Shown piece by piece: positions 50,537 through 60,400 of a DNA stretch of 64,000 bases. Every line of letters begins with the position of its first letter. The first letter of the stretch is position 1. Below the pieces are notes generated by a model. The model did not search any database and had not been told where the DNA came from. It was given only the letters and a program-made list of their open reading frames with translations. The stretch comes from an uncultured Bacilli bacterium (GTDB lineage: Bacteria; Bacillota_I; Bacilli_A; RF39; UBA660), in assembly GCA_934091055.1 (NCBI GenBank), contig CAKOKN010000002.1, positions 88,405 through 152,404 on the forward strand. Reading direction: 5' to 3'. The translations under genes and the position numbers were made by a program.

Positions 50537-51307
50537 ATGTCACGCCATAAAGTAGAAATAACTGGTGTGAATACTGCGAATATAAAAGTTCTGACTAGTG
50601 AAGAAACAATAGAATTATTTAATAAAATGAAAAACAATGATCCGTTTGCCAGAGAGGATTTAATAAATGGTAATCTAAAATTAGTTTTAAGTATCTTAAA
50701 AAAATTTAGTGGTAAAGTAGATAATTTAGATGATTTATTTCAAGTAGGATGTTTAGGACTTGTAAAAGCCATAGATAACTTTGATACATCATATAATGTA
50801 AAGTTATCAACATATGCCTGTCCAATGATTGAAGGAGAAATAAAAAGATATTTAAGAGATAATAATGCTATTAGAATATCTAGAAGTATTAAAGATTTAG
50901 CATATAAAACACTAAGATTAAAAGAAGAATTATCAGTAAATGGAATAGAACCCTCTAATAAAGTAATAGCGGACCAATTAAAAGTTTCTGAATATGATAT
51001 AGTAGTAGCATTAGAATCCTTAAGAGAACCTGTTAGTATGTATGAGCCAATATACAATGATGGAGGAGACACAATCTACTTATATGATCAAATATCTAAC
51101 AAAGAAGAAGAATATGGATTAGATAGTAAATTAGCATTAGATAAAGCAATGAAAGAATTAAAACCTCGTGAAAAAAACATTCTAAAAGAAAGATTTATTA
51201 TAGGAAAAACACAAATGGAAATAGCAGAAGAATTAGGAATATCACAAGCTCAAATATCAAGAATAGAGAAAAATGCTATAAATAATATTAAAAAGTATGT
51301 AAAATGA
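50537..51307 (+). CDS. sigG: sporulation RNA polymerase sigma factor SigG
   Basis: 256 residues. The start SRHKVEITGVNTANIKVLTSEE is the SigG-specific N-terminus. Region 2: REDLINGNLKLVLSILKKF, DDLFQVGCLGLVKAIDNFD, YACPMIEGEIKRYLRDNN. Region 3: RISRSIKDLAYKTLRL. Then EPVSMYEPIYNDGGDTIYLYDQIS, a SigF/SigG linker, and region 4.2 GKTQMEIAEELGISQAQISRIEK. SigG directs late gene expression in the forespore. This is strong evidence that the organism, or its recent ancestor, sporulates. SigE and SpoIIGA, usual neighbours, are not adjacent. RBS AAAGGAGAT. Confidence 0.93.
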   Translation: MSRHKVEITGVNTANIKVLTSEETIELFNKMKNNDPFAREDLINGNLKLVLSILKKFSGKVDNLDDLFQVGCLGLVKAIDNFDTSYNVKLSTYACPMIEGEIKRYLRDNNAIRISRSIKDLAYKTLRLKEELSVNGIEPSNKVIADQLKVSEYDIVVALESLREPVSMYEPIYNDGGDTIYLYDQISNKEEEYGLDSKLALDKAMKELKPREKNILKERFIIGKTQMEIAEELGISQAQISRIEKNAINNIKKYVK

Positions 51308-51355
51308 CTAGAAAAATAAGTTAAAAACCTATATAATATAGTATAGGTGGTTTAA

Positions 51356-52489
51356 ATGATAGAAAGAATATTAGAAAAATTTAACATTGAAGGAAAGTTA
51401 GTAGATGTTAAAGTAAATAATTCAGGTAATATAAATAACACTTATGTTGCTACTTTTGAAAAAGAAGATGGTACTTCTAAAAAGTACCTTATTCAAAAAA
51501 TAAATACTACGGTTTTCACAGAACCCTATAAACTAATGAAAAATATAGAAGGAGTAACTAGTTACTTGAAAAAACAAATGATAAAAGAAGGAGATAATAG
51601 TCATCAAGTTCTTGAAGTAATAAAAACTAAAGATAATAAGTCATTATGTTATATTGAAGATGCTGGTGAAAGAGATTATTATCGTATCTATGAGTTTATT
51701 GAAAACTCTATATCATATGACTGCTCTACTGATCCAGATATAGTATATAATACAGGAAGAGCATTTGGCAATTTTCAAAAACTATTAAGAAATTACCCTA
51801 TGAATAGACTTACTGAAACAATAAAAGATTTTCATAGTACAGATAAAAGATATCAAAAACTAATCGAAGACATTAAGATAGATTCTGAGGGTAGAGTAAT
51901 GGAAGTAGCCCCAGAAATAGTATTCATTTTAATGCGTGAAGACCTATATTCATTAATTACTGAAGAATTAGGAACAGATGAAGTTCCATATCGTGTTACT
52001 CATAATGACACTAAAGTAAATAATGTTATGATGAATCAAAAAACAGGAGACTTTCTCGCAGTCATCGATCTAGATACGGTTATGCCAGGTAGCCTACTAT
52101 TTGATTATGGTGATGGAGTAAGATCAACAGCTTCAAGTGCTAAAGAAGATGAAAAAGACTTAAGTAAAGTAAATATCAATCTAGAATTATTTAAAGCTTA
52201 CACTGATGGATACCTAAAAGAAATGGCTCCATATATGACTTATGAAGAAGTATCACTTATGGGAGAGTCAATTAGAATAATAACATTAGAGTTAGCTATA
52301 AGATTTTTAAATGACTATATCAATGGAGATACTTACTTTAAAACTAGTTATGAAAAACATAATCTAGATAGAGCTAGAAACCAATTAGCATTAGTAAAAG
52401 ATATAGAAAATAAGTTAGAATATATAAATAGTTTCATAAATGAAAGTTACAAAAAGAACAAATCTCCAAGAAGAGTACTAAAAAGATAG
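51356..52489 (+). CDS. phosphotransferase, N-acetylhexosamine 1-kinase-like
   Basis: 377 residues, APH-fold kinase. VKVNNSGNINNTYVATFE (nucleotide-binding), catalytic VTHNDTKVNNVMMN (HND, Brenner-type), and VIDLDTVMPGSLLFDYGDGVRS. This matches the family that includes bifidobacterial NahK, which phosphorylates GlcNAc/GalNAc at C1 in mucin glycan salvage. The substrate here is inferred from the family only. It ends in a terminator. RBS TAGGTGGTTTAA. It follows sigG after 48 bp. Confidence 0.82.
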   Translation: MIERILEKFNIEGKLVDVKVNNSGNINNTYVATFEKEDGTSKKYLIQKINTTVFTEPYKLMKNIEGVTSYLKKQMIKEGDNSHQVLEVIKTKDNKSLCYIEDAGERDYYRIYEFIENSISYDCSTDPDIVYNTGRAFGNFQKLLRNYPMNRLTETIKDFHSTDKRYQKLIEDIKIDSEGRVMEVAPEIVFILMREDLYSLITEELGTDEVPYRVTHNDTKVNNVMMNQKTGDFLAVIDLDTVMPGSLLFDYGDGVRSTASSAKEDEKDLSKVNINLELFKAYTDGYLKEMAPYMTYEEVSLMGESIRIITLELAIRFLNDYINGDTYFKTSYEKHNLDRARNQLALVKDIENKLEYINSFINESYKKNKSPRRVLKR

Positions 52490-52503
52490 TATTCTTTTTT
52501 TAT
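52471..52503 (+). terminator. terminator overlapping end of sugar-kinase-like gene
   Basis: AAGAGTACT / AGTATTCTT stem (one G-T pair) followed by T7; 5' arm is inside the last codons. Confidence 0.75.
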
Positions 52504-52532
52504 TTTAAACATAAACTTTTATAGGTGATAGT

Positions 52533-52769
52533 ATGCGATTATCAGATCTTCAAACTAAAGAAATAATTAATATGACTACTGGTAAAAGATTGGGTCTTAT
52601 TATTGATGTAATAATAGATAGTAATGGAAATATAAAATCTCTAATTCTTGAAGAAAAAAGAGGTAAAAGATTTTCTAATAGAGAGGAATATGAATTAGAT
52701 TGGAAGCAAATATCTAAAATAGGTGATGATATAATTTTAGTAAAGGATAAATATCAAATAGAAAAGTAA
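52533..52769 (+). CDS. ylmC: YlmC/YmxH-family PRC-barrel sporulation-associated protein
   Basis: 78 residues: MRLSDLQTKEIINMTTGKRLGLIIDV and NIKSLILEEKRGKRF, EYELDWKQISKIGDDIILV are typical of the YlmC/YmxH PRC-barrel family, which is found in endospore formers and lies close to sigE/sigG in Clostridia and Bacilli. Function unknown. Its location just after sigG supports the assignment. RBS TAGGTGATAGT. Confidence 0.88.
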   Translation: MRLSDLQTKEIINMTTGKRLGLIIDVIIDSNGNIKSLILEEKRGKRFSNREEYELDWKQISKIGDDIILVKDKYQIEK

Positions 52770-52820
52770 AACTACTTGTATAAAAAAAAGAATTATTATA
52801 TAATGTTTATAGGTGGTACA

Positions 52821-53303
52821 ATGAATAAAAAAGGATTTACATTAATAGAACTACTAGCAGTAATAGTTGTTATTGGCATAGTGGGAATAATAGTAGTACC
52901 AAGTGCTCTTAATATTGCTGATAAGAGTAAGGAAGCATCATATCAAATACTAGTAAAAAACATAGTAACAGCCGCAGAAAACTACTACCAAGAGTGTGAG
53001 TATGGTGGTTTAAGTGATACTTCTAAATATAAAAATTATTGTTGGAAAAATGGAACTGAAACTACTGAAATAAAAACAACCATCGGAGTACTTGCTGAAT
53101 TAGGTATACTTAACGCTGAAACAGTAAGCTCTGATGCTACAAACAAAGTAAAAGACCCTAGAAACAATCAAGATATAAGCGAGTGTCAAATTGGCATAGC
53201 TAAAGAAACCGATGCTTTTGGAAAAGTGACTTATACAATTTCGGCTAGTAATGATAGCAGTTGCCCTACACAAGCTGATTACGACAAAGTAAAAGGAGAA
53301 TAA
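52821..53303 (+). CDS. second type IV pilin-like protein
   Basis: 160 residues from the ATG at 52821 behind AGGTGGTACA; a start at 52776 would precede the RBS and destroy the prepilin leader. NKKGFTLIELLAVIVVIGIVG is nearly identical to the leader and helix of the protein at 48592, and both keep Glu+5. The C-terminal domain has four Cys (QECEYGG, KNYCWKNG, ISECQIG, DSSCPTQ) and is not obviously related to the first pilin. Predicted extracellular after prepilin peptidase cleavage. Probably cotranscribed with ung, 2 bp downstream. Confidence 0.85.
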   Translation: MNKKGFTLIELLAVIVVIGIVGIIVVPSALNIADKSKEASYQILVKNIVTAAENYYQECEYGGLSDTSKYKNYCWKNGTETTEIKTTIGVLAELGILNAETVSSDATNKVKDPRNNQDISECQIGIAKETDAFGKVTYTISASNDSSCPTQADYDKVKGE

Positions 53304-53304
53304 T

Positions 53305-53973
53305 ATGCAGTTAATAGGAAATAAATGGGATGAAATATTAAATGAAGAATACCAAAAAGATTATTTTAAAAAGATAGTATTATATATAAATAAAGCTTAC
53401 AAGGAAAGACCAATTTTTCCACCAAAGAACTATATACTAAGAGCTTTATCTTTAACAGATTATGACAACGTTAAAGTAGTAATTTTAGGTCAAGATCCCT
53501 ACCACGGAACAGGTGAGGCAAATGGTCTTGCTTTTGCAGTAAATAGAGGCGTAAAATTGCCGCCATCACTTAAAAATATATATAAAGAATTAAATGATGA
53601 TTTAGGAATACCAATTTCTACAACTGGGGATCTAACTTGTTGGGCTAAAGAAGGAGTATTACTATTAAACTCTGTATTAACAGTTGAAAAAGATCAACCA
53701 GCTTCACATAAAAATTTAGGTTGGGAAAACTTTACTGATGCCATTATCAAAAAAGTAAATGAGAAAGACACTCCAGTAGTATTCATTCTATGGGGTAACT
53801 TTGCTAAAAGTAAAAAGAGTTTAATAACTAACCCTAAACATCTAATACTAGAAGCTTCTCACCCATCACCATTCTCTTGTAATTATGGCTTCTTTGGAAG
53901 TAGACCATTTTCTAAGACAAACAAATTTCTAAAAGAACATAATATTAAAGAAATAGACTTCACAGTGAAATAG
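53305..53973 (+). CDS. ung: uracil-DNA glycosylase, family 1
   Basis: 222 residues. VVILGQDPYHGTGEANGLAFAV (catalytic Asp in GQDPYH), PPSLKNIYKEL, LLLNSVLTVE, WGNFAKSK and the leucine-loop region SHPSPFSCNYGFFGSRPFSKTN. It removes uracil from DNA. A second UDG-superfamily protein is encoded at 27772. It starts 1 base after the second pilin gene ends. Confidence 0.97.
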   Translation: MQLIGNKWDEILNEEYQKDYFKKIVLYINKAYKERPIFPPKNYILRALSLTDYDNVKVVILGQDPYHGTGEANGLAFAVNRGVKLPPSLKNIYKELNDDLGIPISTTGDLTCWAKEGVLLLNSVLTVEKDQPASHKNLGWENFTDAIIKKVNEKDTPVVFILWGNFAKSKKSLITNPKHLILEASHPSPFSCNYGFFGSRPFSKTNKFLKEHNIKEIDFTVK

Positions 53974-54015
53974 TATAAAAGAGTTTAACTAGGTTAACAT
54001 ATTATTGGTGATAGT

Positions 54016-54513
54016 ATGTACTATATAAACTCTTTTTTATTATATTCATTTTTAGGTTTTGCAATGGAAAATGCACTATATAAAAATACTAATATATTAA
54101 AAAGTAGTGGTGTATTAAATGGACCAATAACCATAGTATATGGAATAGGAGGTCTAGTAATATTACTTATAGATAAATATATATTAAGTAAATTAAAAAT
54201 AAATAAAACTTTAAAAATAATATTAACTTTCATAATACTATCTATATCATTAACTATAGTAGAACTAATATCAGGATATCTTTGTCATTTAATATTTGAT
54301 ATAGATATGTGGGATTACACAAATAAAAAATATAATATAGGTAAATATATATGTTTAGAATATATTCCAATATGGGGACTAATTGGTACAACAGTAGTAT
54401 ATCTCCTAAAGCCATTCTTTGATAAAGTAATAAATAAAGTTCCTAAAAGAACAACTTATATTCTAATCTTTATCTTTATATTAGATCTAACAATAACAAT
54501 AATAAATAAATAA
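54016..54513 (+). CDS. CmpB-type putative ABC transporter permease (PF06541-like)
   Basis: 165 residues with about four membrane helices. SFLLYSFLGFAMENAL, GVLNGPITIVYGIGGL, ELISGYLCHLIFDIDMWDYTNKKYNIGKYICLEYIPIWGLIG match the CmpB-like family, which is annotated as a putative ABC permease although no ATP-binding partner is near. The motif G-P-x2-x-I-Y-G and W-D-Y are conserved in the family. True function unknown. RBS TGGTGATAGT. Confidence 0.82.
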   Translation: MYYINSFLLYSFLGFAMENALYKNTNILKSSGVLNGPITIVYGIGGLVILLIDKYILSKLKINKTLKIILTFIILSISLTIVELISGYLCHLIFDIDMWDYTNKKYNIGKYICLEYIPIWGLIGTTVVYLLKPFFDKVINKVPKRTTYILIFIFILDLTITIINK

Positions 54514-54541
54514 GACTATAACTTAAAATCGTCATAGTCTT
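54512..54541. terminator. bidirectional terminator between CmpB-like and LemA genes
   Basis: AAGACTAT / ATAGTCTT 8-bp stem with 14-base loop; overlaps both stops. The T-tracts are short. Confidence 0.5.
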
Positions 54542-55100
54542 CATCACTCATATCTTTTCTATCAAAGAAAAGTTTTTCTTTATATTTACAACAAGCTGCG
54601 ATAAGATTACTAGGAAACTTCTTAAGTAAAGTATTATAAATAGTAATATTATCATTATAATACTGAGCAGCATTATCAATCTTTAAATTAATCTCTTCAA
54701 TTTGCTCTTTAATCTTTTTAATATCTTCATTCTTATCTAATCCTTTTATTTCATTCTCTAATTTAATAAGTTCAGCATCTGCTCTTCCTAAAATTCTATA
54801 TAATTCAAAATTACCAATCTTTCTACTTCTTAATTTAACAATTTCACTAAATATTTCAGGTTCTTTTTCCTTCTCTTTTTCTTTAGCTTTATCTTTATTA
54901 CTACCTTTTATAATAGGAATTACTTTATTATATAAATCATATTTATTTCTAAGATTAGTATCTATCATTGCTTCAACTTCATTAATTCTAATTATATAAT
55001 CTTGAAATTTATTATATATAGTGGCATAAAAAATAGCAAATACACAAATTATTAATATTATAGCTAATATAATTATCATAAGACTTTCCATATATTTCAC
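54516..55100 (-). CDS. LemA family membrane protein
   Basis: 194 residues: an N-terminal transmembrane helix (about 6-28), then the coiled-coil bundle YNKFQDYIIRINEVEAMIDTNLRNKYDLYNKVIPIIK and C-terminal DNAAQYYNDNITIYNTLLKKFPSNLIA, matching LemA (QYYNDxVxxYNxxxxxFP). It carries a Lys/Glu-rich insertion NKDKAKEKEKEKEPEIFSE. Function of LemA is unclear; it is a common low-GC Gram-positive cell-surface bundle protein. Confidence 0.9.
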   Translation of the reverse strand: MKYMESLMIIILAIILIICVFAIFYATIYNKFQDYIIRINEVEAMIDTNLRNKYDLYNKVIPIIKGSNKDKAKEKEKEKEPEIFSEIVKLRSRKIGNFELYRILGRADAELIKLENEIKGLDKNEDIKKIKEQIEEINLKIDNAAQYYNDNITIYNTLLKKFPSNLIAACCKYKEKLFFDRKDMSDEDYDDFKL

Positions 55101-55163
55101 ATCCTAAATAAATTATATCAAAATAGTCCTAATTTTTCAAGAATAAATACACTTAATAAAAAA

Positions 55164-55182
55164 ACAATACAAGAAGTATTGT
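55164..55182 (-). terminator. terminator of gerQ
   Basis: ACAATAC / GTATTGT with AAGAA loop; on the minus strand it is followed by T7. Confidence 0.85.
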
Positions 55183-55187
55183 ATAAT

Positions 55188-55559
55188 TTAACTAAAATCT
55201 TTAATAAAATTAATTGATTCTTCAAATGTTACAAAATCTAAATATATCATTAGAATTAAATACCATTCTCCAGTAGTAGGATTAGAAACTATAATGTGAT
55301 CTCTTCCTGCCTGCTCTATAATTCCTTCAAAAACTCTATCTTGCCATAAGCTTGAACCAGGTACTGTAACGTGAAACTTCGCTTTTTTTCCTTTATTTAA
55401 TCTTAAAATATTTTCAATATATGATTGTTCCATAGTCATTGGTGTAAAAGTAGTTTGTGACTGCTCATAACTAGGAACAGATTGTTGATTTGGAACAGTA
55501 TTATTATTTAAACCAACACCAGGAAAAACTGGATTTTGATAGTAACCACTATTGTTCAT
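55188..55559 (-). CDS. gerQ: spore coat protein GerQ
   Basis: 123 residues. Asn/Gln/Pro-rich N-terminus (residues 1-35), then the conserved GerQ domain: MEQSYIENILRLNKGKKAKFHVTVPGS, VFEGIIEQAGRDHIIVSNPTTGEWYLILMIYLDFVTFEE. GerQ is cross-linked into the coat by transglutaminase and is needed for normal localisation of the germination hydrolase CwlJ in B. subtilis. The start at 55559 follows GGGTGATATTT; an upstream codon at 55568 is less likely. With sigG and cwlD this shows late-sporulation genes are retained. Confidence 0.92.
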   Translation of the reverse strand: MNNSGYYQNPVFPGVGLNNNTVPNQQSVPSYEQSQTTFTPMTMEQSYIENILRLNKGKKAKFHVTVPGSSLWQDRVFEGIIEQAGRDHIIVSNPTTGEWYLILMIYLDFVTFEESINFIKDFS

Positions 55560-55687
55560 AAATATCACCCTTTCAATTAATTATATGAATATATTTTTAC
55601 GCTATAACTAAAAATAATGTCAAATAATTAGACAAATATTTACACTAATAAAAAATACTATTATAATAATAATGAGGTGGTAGGATA

Positions 55688-56242
55688 ATGAATATAAAAG
55701 TAGGAGTATCAAATAGACACGTTCATTTGACAAGAGAAGATGTAAACATATTATTTGGAGAAGGCTATGAACTAACTCCTAGAAATTATTTAGATCAACC
55801 AGGACAATTTGCTACTAATGAAACAGTATCTTTAAAAACAGATAAAAATATAAAAGAATATGTTCGTATTGTTGGACCTATCAGAAGTTATACACAAGTA
55901 GAAGTATTAGCTAGTGATAAAGATTACTTTGGAATAAACCCTCCTGTTCGTAATTCCAAAGATTTATCATCATCTGAAACAATAACAATAATAGGACCAA
56001 AAGGTAAGATAACAAAAGATAATATATGTATAATAGCTAATAGACATATACATATTAATACTAAAGATAATAAAAACTTTAAAGAAGATGATATAGTAAA
56101 AGTCAAAGTAAATAATACTATATTAGATAATGTTCACATCAAAATAGCGGATAATTTTGCTCTAGCCTTACATATTAATAAAGATGATGCACAAAATAAT
56201 AATATAGAAAGTGGAGATATAGCTATGCTAGAGGAGGATTAA
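55688..56242 (+). CDS. pduL: phosphate propanoyltransferase/acetyltransferase PduL
   Basis: 184 residues with two PduL beta-barrel repeats: VGVSNRHVHLTREDV (Zn His pair in NRHVH), YELTPRNYLDQPGQFATNETV, VRIVGPIRSYTQVEVLASD, and the second ANRHIHI plus the C-terminal ALALHINKDDAQ. It converts acyl-CoA and phosphate to acyl phosphate, serving acetate formation with acetate kinase. No encapsulation peptide or microcompartment genes are visible, so it is a housekeeping phosphotransacetylase. RBS GAGGTGGTAGGATA. Confidence 0.95.
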   Translation: MNIKVGVSNRHVHLTREDVNILFGEGYELTPRNYLDQPGQFATNETVSLKTDKNIKEYVRIVGPIRSYTQVEVLASDKDYFGINPPVRNSKDLSSSETITIIGPKGKITKDNICIIANRHIHINTKDNKNFKEDDIVKVKVNNTILDNVHIKIADNFALALHINKDDAQNNNIESGDIAMLEED

Positions 56243-56243
56243 T

Positions 56244-57161
56244 ATGTTCTCACAAACAAAAAAAATAATTAAAAATTCAAAGAAAGAAGTAATTTATAAA
56301 ATAATTACTTCTCTTTTTATTCAAGGATTAGCCCTAATAATACCAGTTTTCTGGAGTAATACAATAAATGAAGTAACCGAAGGAAACTATAAAGTAGGTT
56401 ATTATCTAATAGTAATAACTACATTACTATCAATATTTTATTATTTCTGGTCTTATTTTAACCAGAGAACTTGGTTTAAATTATATAATAAACTATACAT
56501 TGATTATACAAGCATTACTAATGATAAAGCAGAGAATATAGATAATATAAATTTAGGAGAATATACAAATATTCTAAATAATGATATAGATATAATATGT
56601 AATTTTCTAGGAAACATAATTACTAGAATTCTTCAGGTAATAGAATTCTTTATTATATATGCTTACTTCTTAAGTTTTAACTTTATTATATTTATAATAA
56701 CTTTAATAATATCAATATTAATGCTAATAGTTTATTTTAAACTAGGAAAAACAGTAAATAAACTAAACTACAAAAGAAAATCTACACTTGATAGTAAAAC
56801 AATTATGTTACATAAATTATATTCTTCAATTACTAATAAAAAGAAAGATGTAAATAGTGTTATAAATATATTTAATAAAGAAAATAAAGCTTATCTAAGA
56901 GCTAATTATAAATATAATGTAATAATCGAAGGTATTATATACTTTGTTCTTGGTATAATAGAAACTTCTAAGTATGTTATTATATTTTATGCTGTATACT
57001 TAGTATCTATAGGTAATATAGAAATAGGTACCATACTATTAATATATAGCTACTATGACAAAATACTAACAAACTTTGAAGTATTAGGAACAATAACTGC
57101 AGAATATCAAAGTTTTATAGTATCATTAAAAAGATTAAATAAAATAACTGCTCTAGAATAG
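56244..57161 (+). CDS. ABC-exporter transmembrane half without ATPase domain
   Basis: 305 residues. Six predicted membrane helices in the ABC type IV exporter order, ending TAEYQSFIVSLKRLNKITALE, which matches the elbow that normally leads into the ATP-binding domain. The protein ends there and the downstream DNA holds no Walker motif. Either a separate ATPase works with it or it is the surviving half of a split exporter. The gene starts 1 base after pduL, hence cotranscribed. RBS GAGGAGG. Confidence 0.8.
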   Translation: MFSQTKKIIKNSKKEVIYKIITSLFIQGLALIIPVFWSNTINEVTEGNYKVGYYLIVITTLLSIFYYFWSYFNQRTWFKLYNKLYIDYTSITNDKAENIDNINLGEYTNILNNDIDIICNFLGNIITRILQVIEFFIIYAYFLSFNFIIFIITLIISILMLIVYFKLGKTVNKLNYKRKSTLDSKTIMLHKLYSSITNKKKDVNSVINIFNKENKAYLRANYKYNVIIEGIIYFVLGIIETSKYVIIFYAVYLVSIGNIEIGTILLIYSYYDKILTNFEVLGTITAEYQSFIVSLKRLNKITALE

Positions 57162-57207
57162 AATTGCTAATAATATAAAAGTATGATAATATATAGACGT
57201 GATATAT

Positions 57208-57432
57208 ATGAAGAAAGCATTAATAAAATTAATAAAGAAATATCAAGATACTCCCTTTAAGAGCCACGATAGTTGTAAGTTTATTCCAACCTGCTCTAAC
57301 TATATGCTTGAAGCATTAGAAAGATTTGGTTTAATAAAAGGATTATATTTAGGAATAAAAAGACTATTAAAATGTAATCCATTTACTAAAAAAGAATATG
57401 TTTATGATCCAGTACCTAAGAAGAAAACTTAG
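57208..57432 (+). CDS. yidD: membrane protein insertion efficiency factor YidD
   Basis: 74 residues. LIKKYQDTPFKSHDSCKFIPTCSNYMLEALERFGLIKGLYLGIKRLLKCNPF... breaks into family blocks CKFIPTCSNY, LIKGLYLGIKRLLKCNPF and YVYDPVP, matching YidD. It helps YidC-dependent insertion of membrane proteins. In most genomes it is next to rnpA-yidC; here it is apart. The start at 57208 is chosen; a GTG at 57199 sits in the weak RBS region. Its 3' end overlaps its terminator. Confidence 0.93.
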   Translation: MKKALIKLIKKYQDTPFKSHDSCKFIPTCSNYMLEALERFGLIKGLYLGIKRLLKCNPFTKKEYVYDPVPKKKT

Positions 57433-57436
57433 GTAT
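57414..57436 (+). terminator. terminator overlapping end of yidD
   Basis: ACCTAAG / CTTAGGT stem, 7-base loop, then ATTTTA. Confidence 0.6.
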
Positions 57437-57485
57437 TTTAATAATTACCAATTTCTGGTAAAATATACTTAGGGGAGGGATAACT

Positions 57486-60400
57486 ATGCCTAAATATGAC
57501 TTTCACGCTCTAATGGAACCACTAGAGTTTCAAAGGTTTGCTATTGATGTTATTGATGTAAGAGAAAAGACTAATTTTGAAGTTTTCTCTGAAGCTAAAG
57601 ATTTAGGTATAGATGCCTACAAAATAACAAAGAATGGTATTACAATAGTAGTACAAGCAAAAAGAGTTAAAGATTTTAAAAGCTTATTTAGTATTTTAAA
57701 AACCGACGAACTTCCTAAAATTAAAAAACTAAATATTGATAGATACATACTAATAACAAGTAGCACGATAAGTAAAACCCAAAAATCAAAAATATTAGAG
57801 TTATTAGATCCTTATGTCATAAATTCTGAAGATATAATAGCAAAAGATGACTTAAATAAATATTTAACTAAAGAGAAATATAAAGAAATAGAATTAAATT
57901 ATCCCAGTCTCTGGTTTAATAGCGCAAATACATTTCTAAAAGAAATGACAGATATAGTAAATCATTCTATCTATGAAGAGACTATAGATGAATTAGAAAA
58001 AATAAAACAGTCAATGAAAAACTATGTTATACCAGAAAACTTCTCTAAAATAATTAATTCTCTAAATAATAGTAGAGTTCTTTTAATAACGGGCAATCCA
58101 GGAATAGGAAAAACATCACTAGGTAGAGCTCTATCCAGTTATTATATTACTAAAGACTATGAATTAATTTATACAAAAGAAATAGATAAAGCTAATCAAG
58201 TATATAAAAGAGATAATAAACAAATATTCTTTTTAGATGACTACTGGGGTTCTTCATTCAAAGATAAAAATTATTCACACATTGAAAACACCAAGTTTAT
58301 TAATTTTGTTGATAAAATATCTAACTCAAATAATAAAATATTAATAATAACCTCAAGAGATTATATAATAAAACAAGTAGATGAAGACTTAAAAAGAATA
58401 CTAATTAATAAAGAATATCTTTTAGATATAAAAAAGATAAGTTTAAATTTAAGGTATAAAATACTCTATAAATATTTATCTACATCAGATATCAATTATA
58501 GTTATATAGAATATATTTTAGAAAACGTTGAAGAAATAATTAAACATAATAATTTTAATCCCAGAATAATAGAAATGTATATAAATAGTACTTTTCATTT
58601 AGAAGTAAACAAATATAAGTACTTAAAATACTTAGTAGAAACATTAAATTCTCCAATAAGTTTTCTAGATGAAATCTATCAAAAACAAACTAAAGAAGCT
58701 AAGCTGCTATTATATCTAATGCTTACTATAGAGCCACCAATCCTTCTAAAAGATCTAGAAGAGGCTTACCTAAATATAATAAATGCATCAAATAAAAACT
58801 ATGATAATTATAATTTAGAAAATATTATATCACAGTTAGAAAAAAACTTTATTAGAACTTATTATATTAATAATAAAGGTATAGTAGTAGATTTTATAAA
58901 CAATTCAATAATAGATTACTTATACGATTGTAATGATAATTTTAAAGAGTTTGAATTTGATATAATAAATAACCTAACATACTTTAATCAAATAATATTT
59001 TTCTTAAAAAATAAAGATAATATCTTAAAGTTACCCGTATTATCAAATTCATATATAACTCTAAAAAATAAATTAATTAGTAACATAAATAATCTTAATA
59101 TAATAATAGGATCTTTTTATGATACAATAGAATACTATAACATCACTAGTAGAGAACAATTAATATATAAAATATTAAAATTATCTAATATAGATAATCT
59201 AGATAAAGAAATAGTAGAATTAATCATAGAAAAATATAATTTAATTATTAAAGCTCTAGATAATAAAGATAGATGTTATATATATAAAGATAATCTTTCT
59301 GAATTATTGTGCTTATATAAAAAAATAACAAAATATATAGATGTAAATAAAAAAGAATATCTAGATATCTATTATAAAAATATTAAACATACATTTGAAT
59401 TATATCTTTTACTTGAAGATGACGCCTTCCAAAATGAGTTGAAACATAAACTAACTAACAAAGAAAAGGTAATAGAATTCTATAAAAGTATAATATATTA
59501 TGATTTAGAATACTATTATGACAACAAAATGTATCAATCACTAGAAGAGTTATACTTTTTACTAGAGACAGATTTATATGATGTTATTAAAGATGATGAC
59601 GAACTCTTAGAGGCTGTGGAATACTACGATAATATACCAAAGTCATATTATGCTGCTAAAGATGAAATAATGGATAAAGAAAGTTTAAAAGATAATTATG
59701 ATATAAATGAGAAACTAATAGTAAAAGAATTAAAAATAAATAAAAGTACCTCAATAAGCTTTAATAAGTATATCAAAAATCTTTTATCTCCTGAAGAAAT
59801 AAAAGATTTAAAAAAACATCTAAATAAAAATAAATATCTAAAAAGTTTTAAGAATACTAAAGAAAAAGTAGATATATTATTATATTTTTATAAAAACTAT
59901 CATTGTTTTCCAAATAGTGAAGAAGAATTTTATAAAATATTAATAACTACTCCTACAATAACTAGTGATATTAAAAACTCTCAATATATAATGTTAACTT
60001 TAGCATATATTTTATTTACATCTAATAAACCTATATTTAAAAAAGAAGATATACTTGAAGTATTATTAGACTTAAAGATAAATAAAAAAGAAGTATTTAA
60101 ACTATTAGATACTATTTTATTTAAACAAGAAGAAGAGTGGTATTGTTTTGCTACAAAAGAATTACAGGCCTATTGTCTATCATTATATGTATCTTATATA
60201 AAAGATAATGATAAAGAAGAATTCTATAATGGCTTAATAAGTGCATTAGTACTACCAGTTGAAGTAGACTTTGAATATATTGATGATTTAGATATTTATT
60301 ATGATTATTTTCAAAAAAACGATAAAGAAGGATTTATTAAATACTTTATATATGAAATACTAAACAACTATTTATCAAAAACAAATAAACAAGATGAAGA

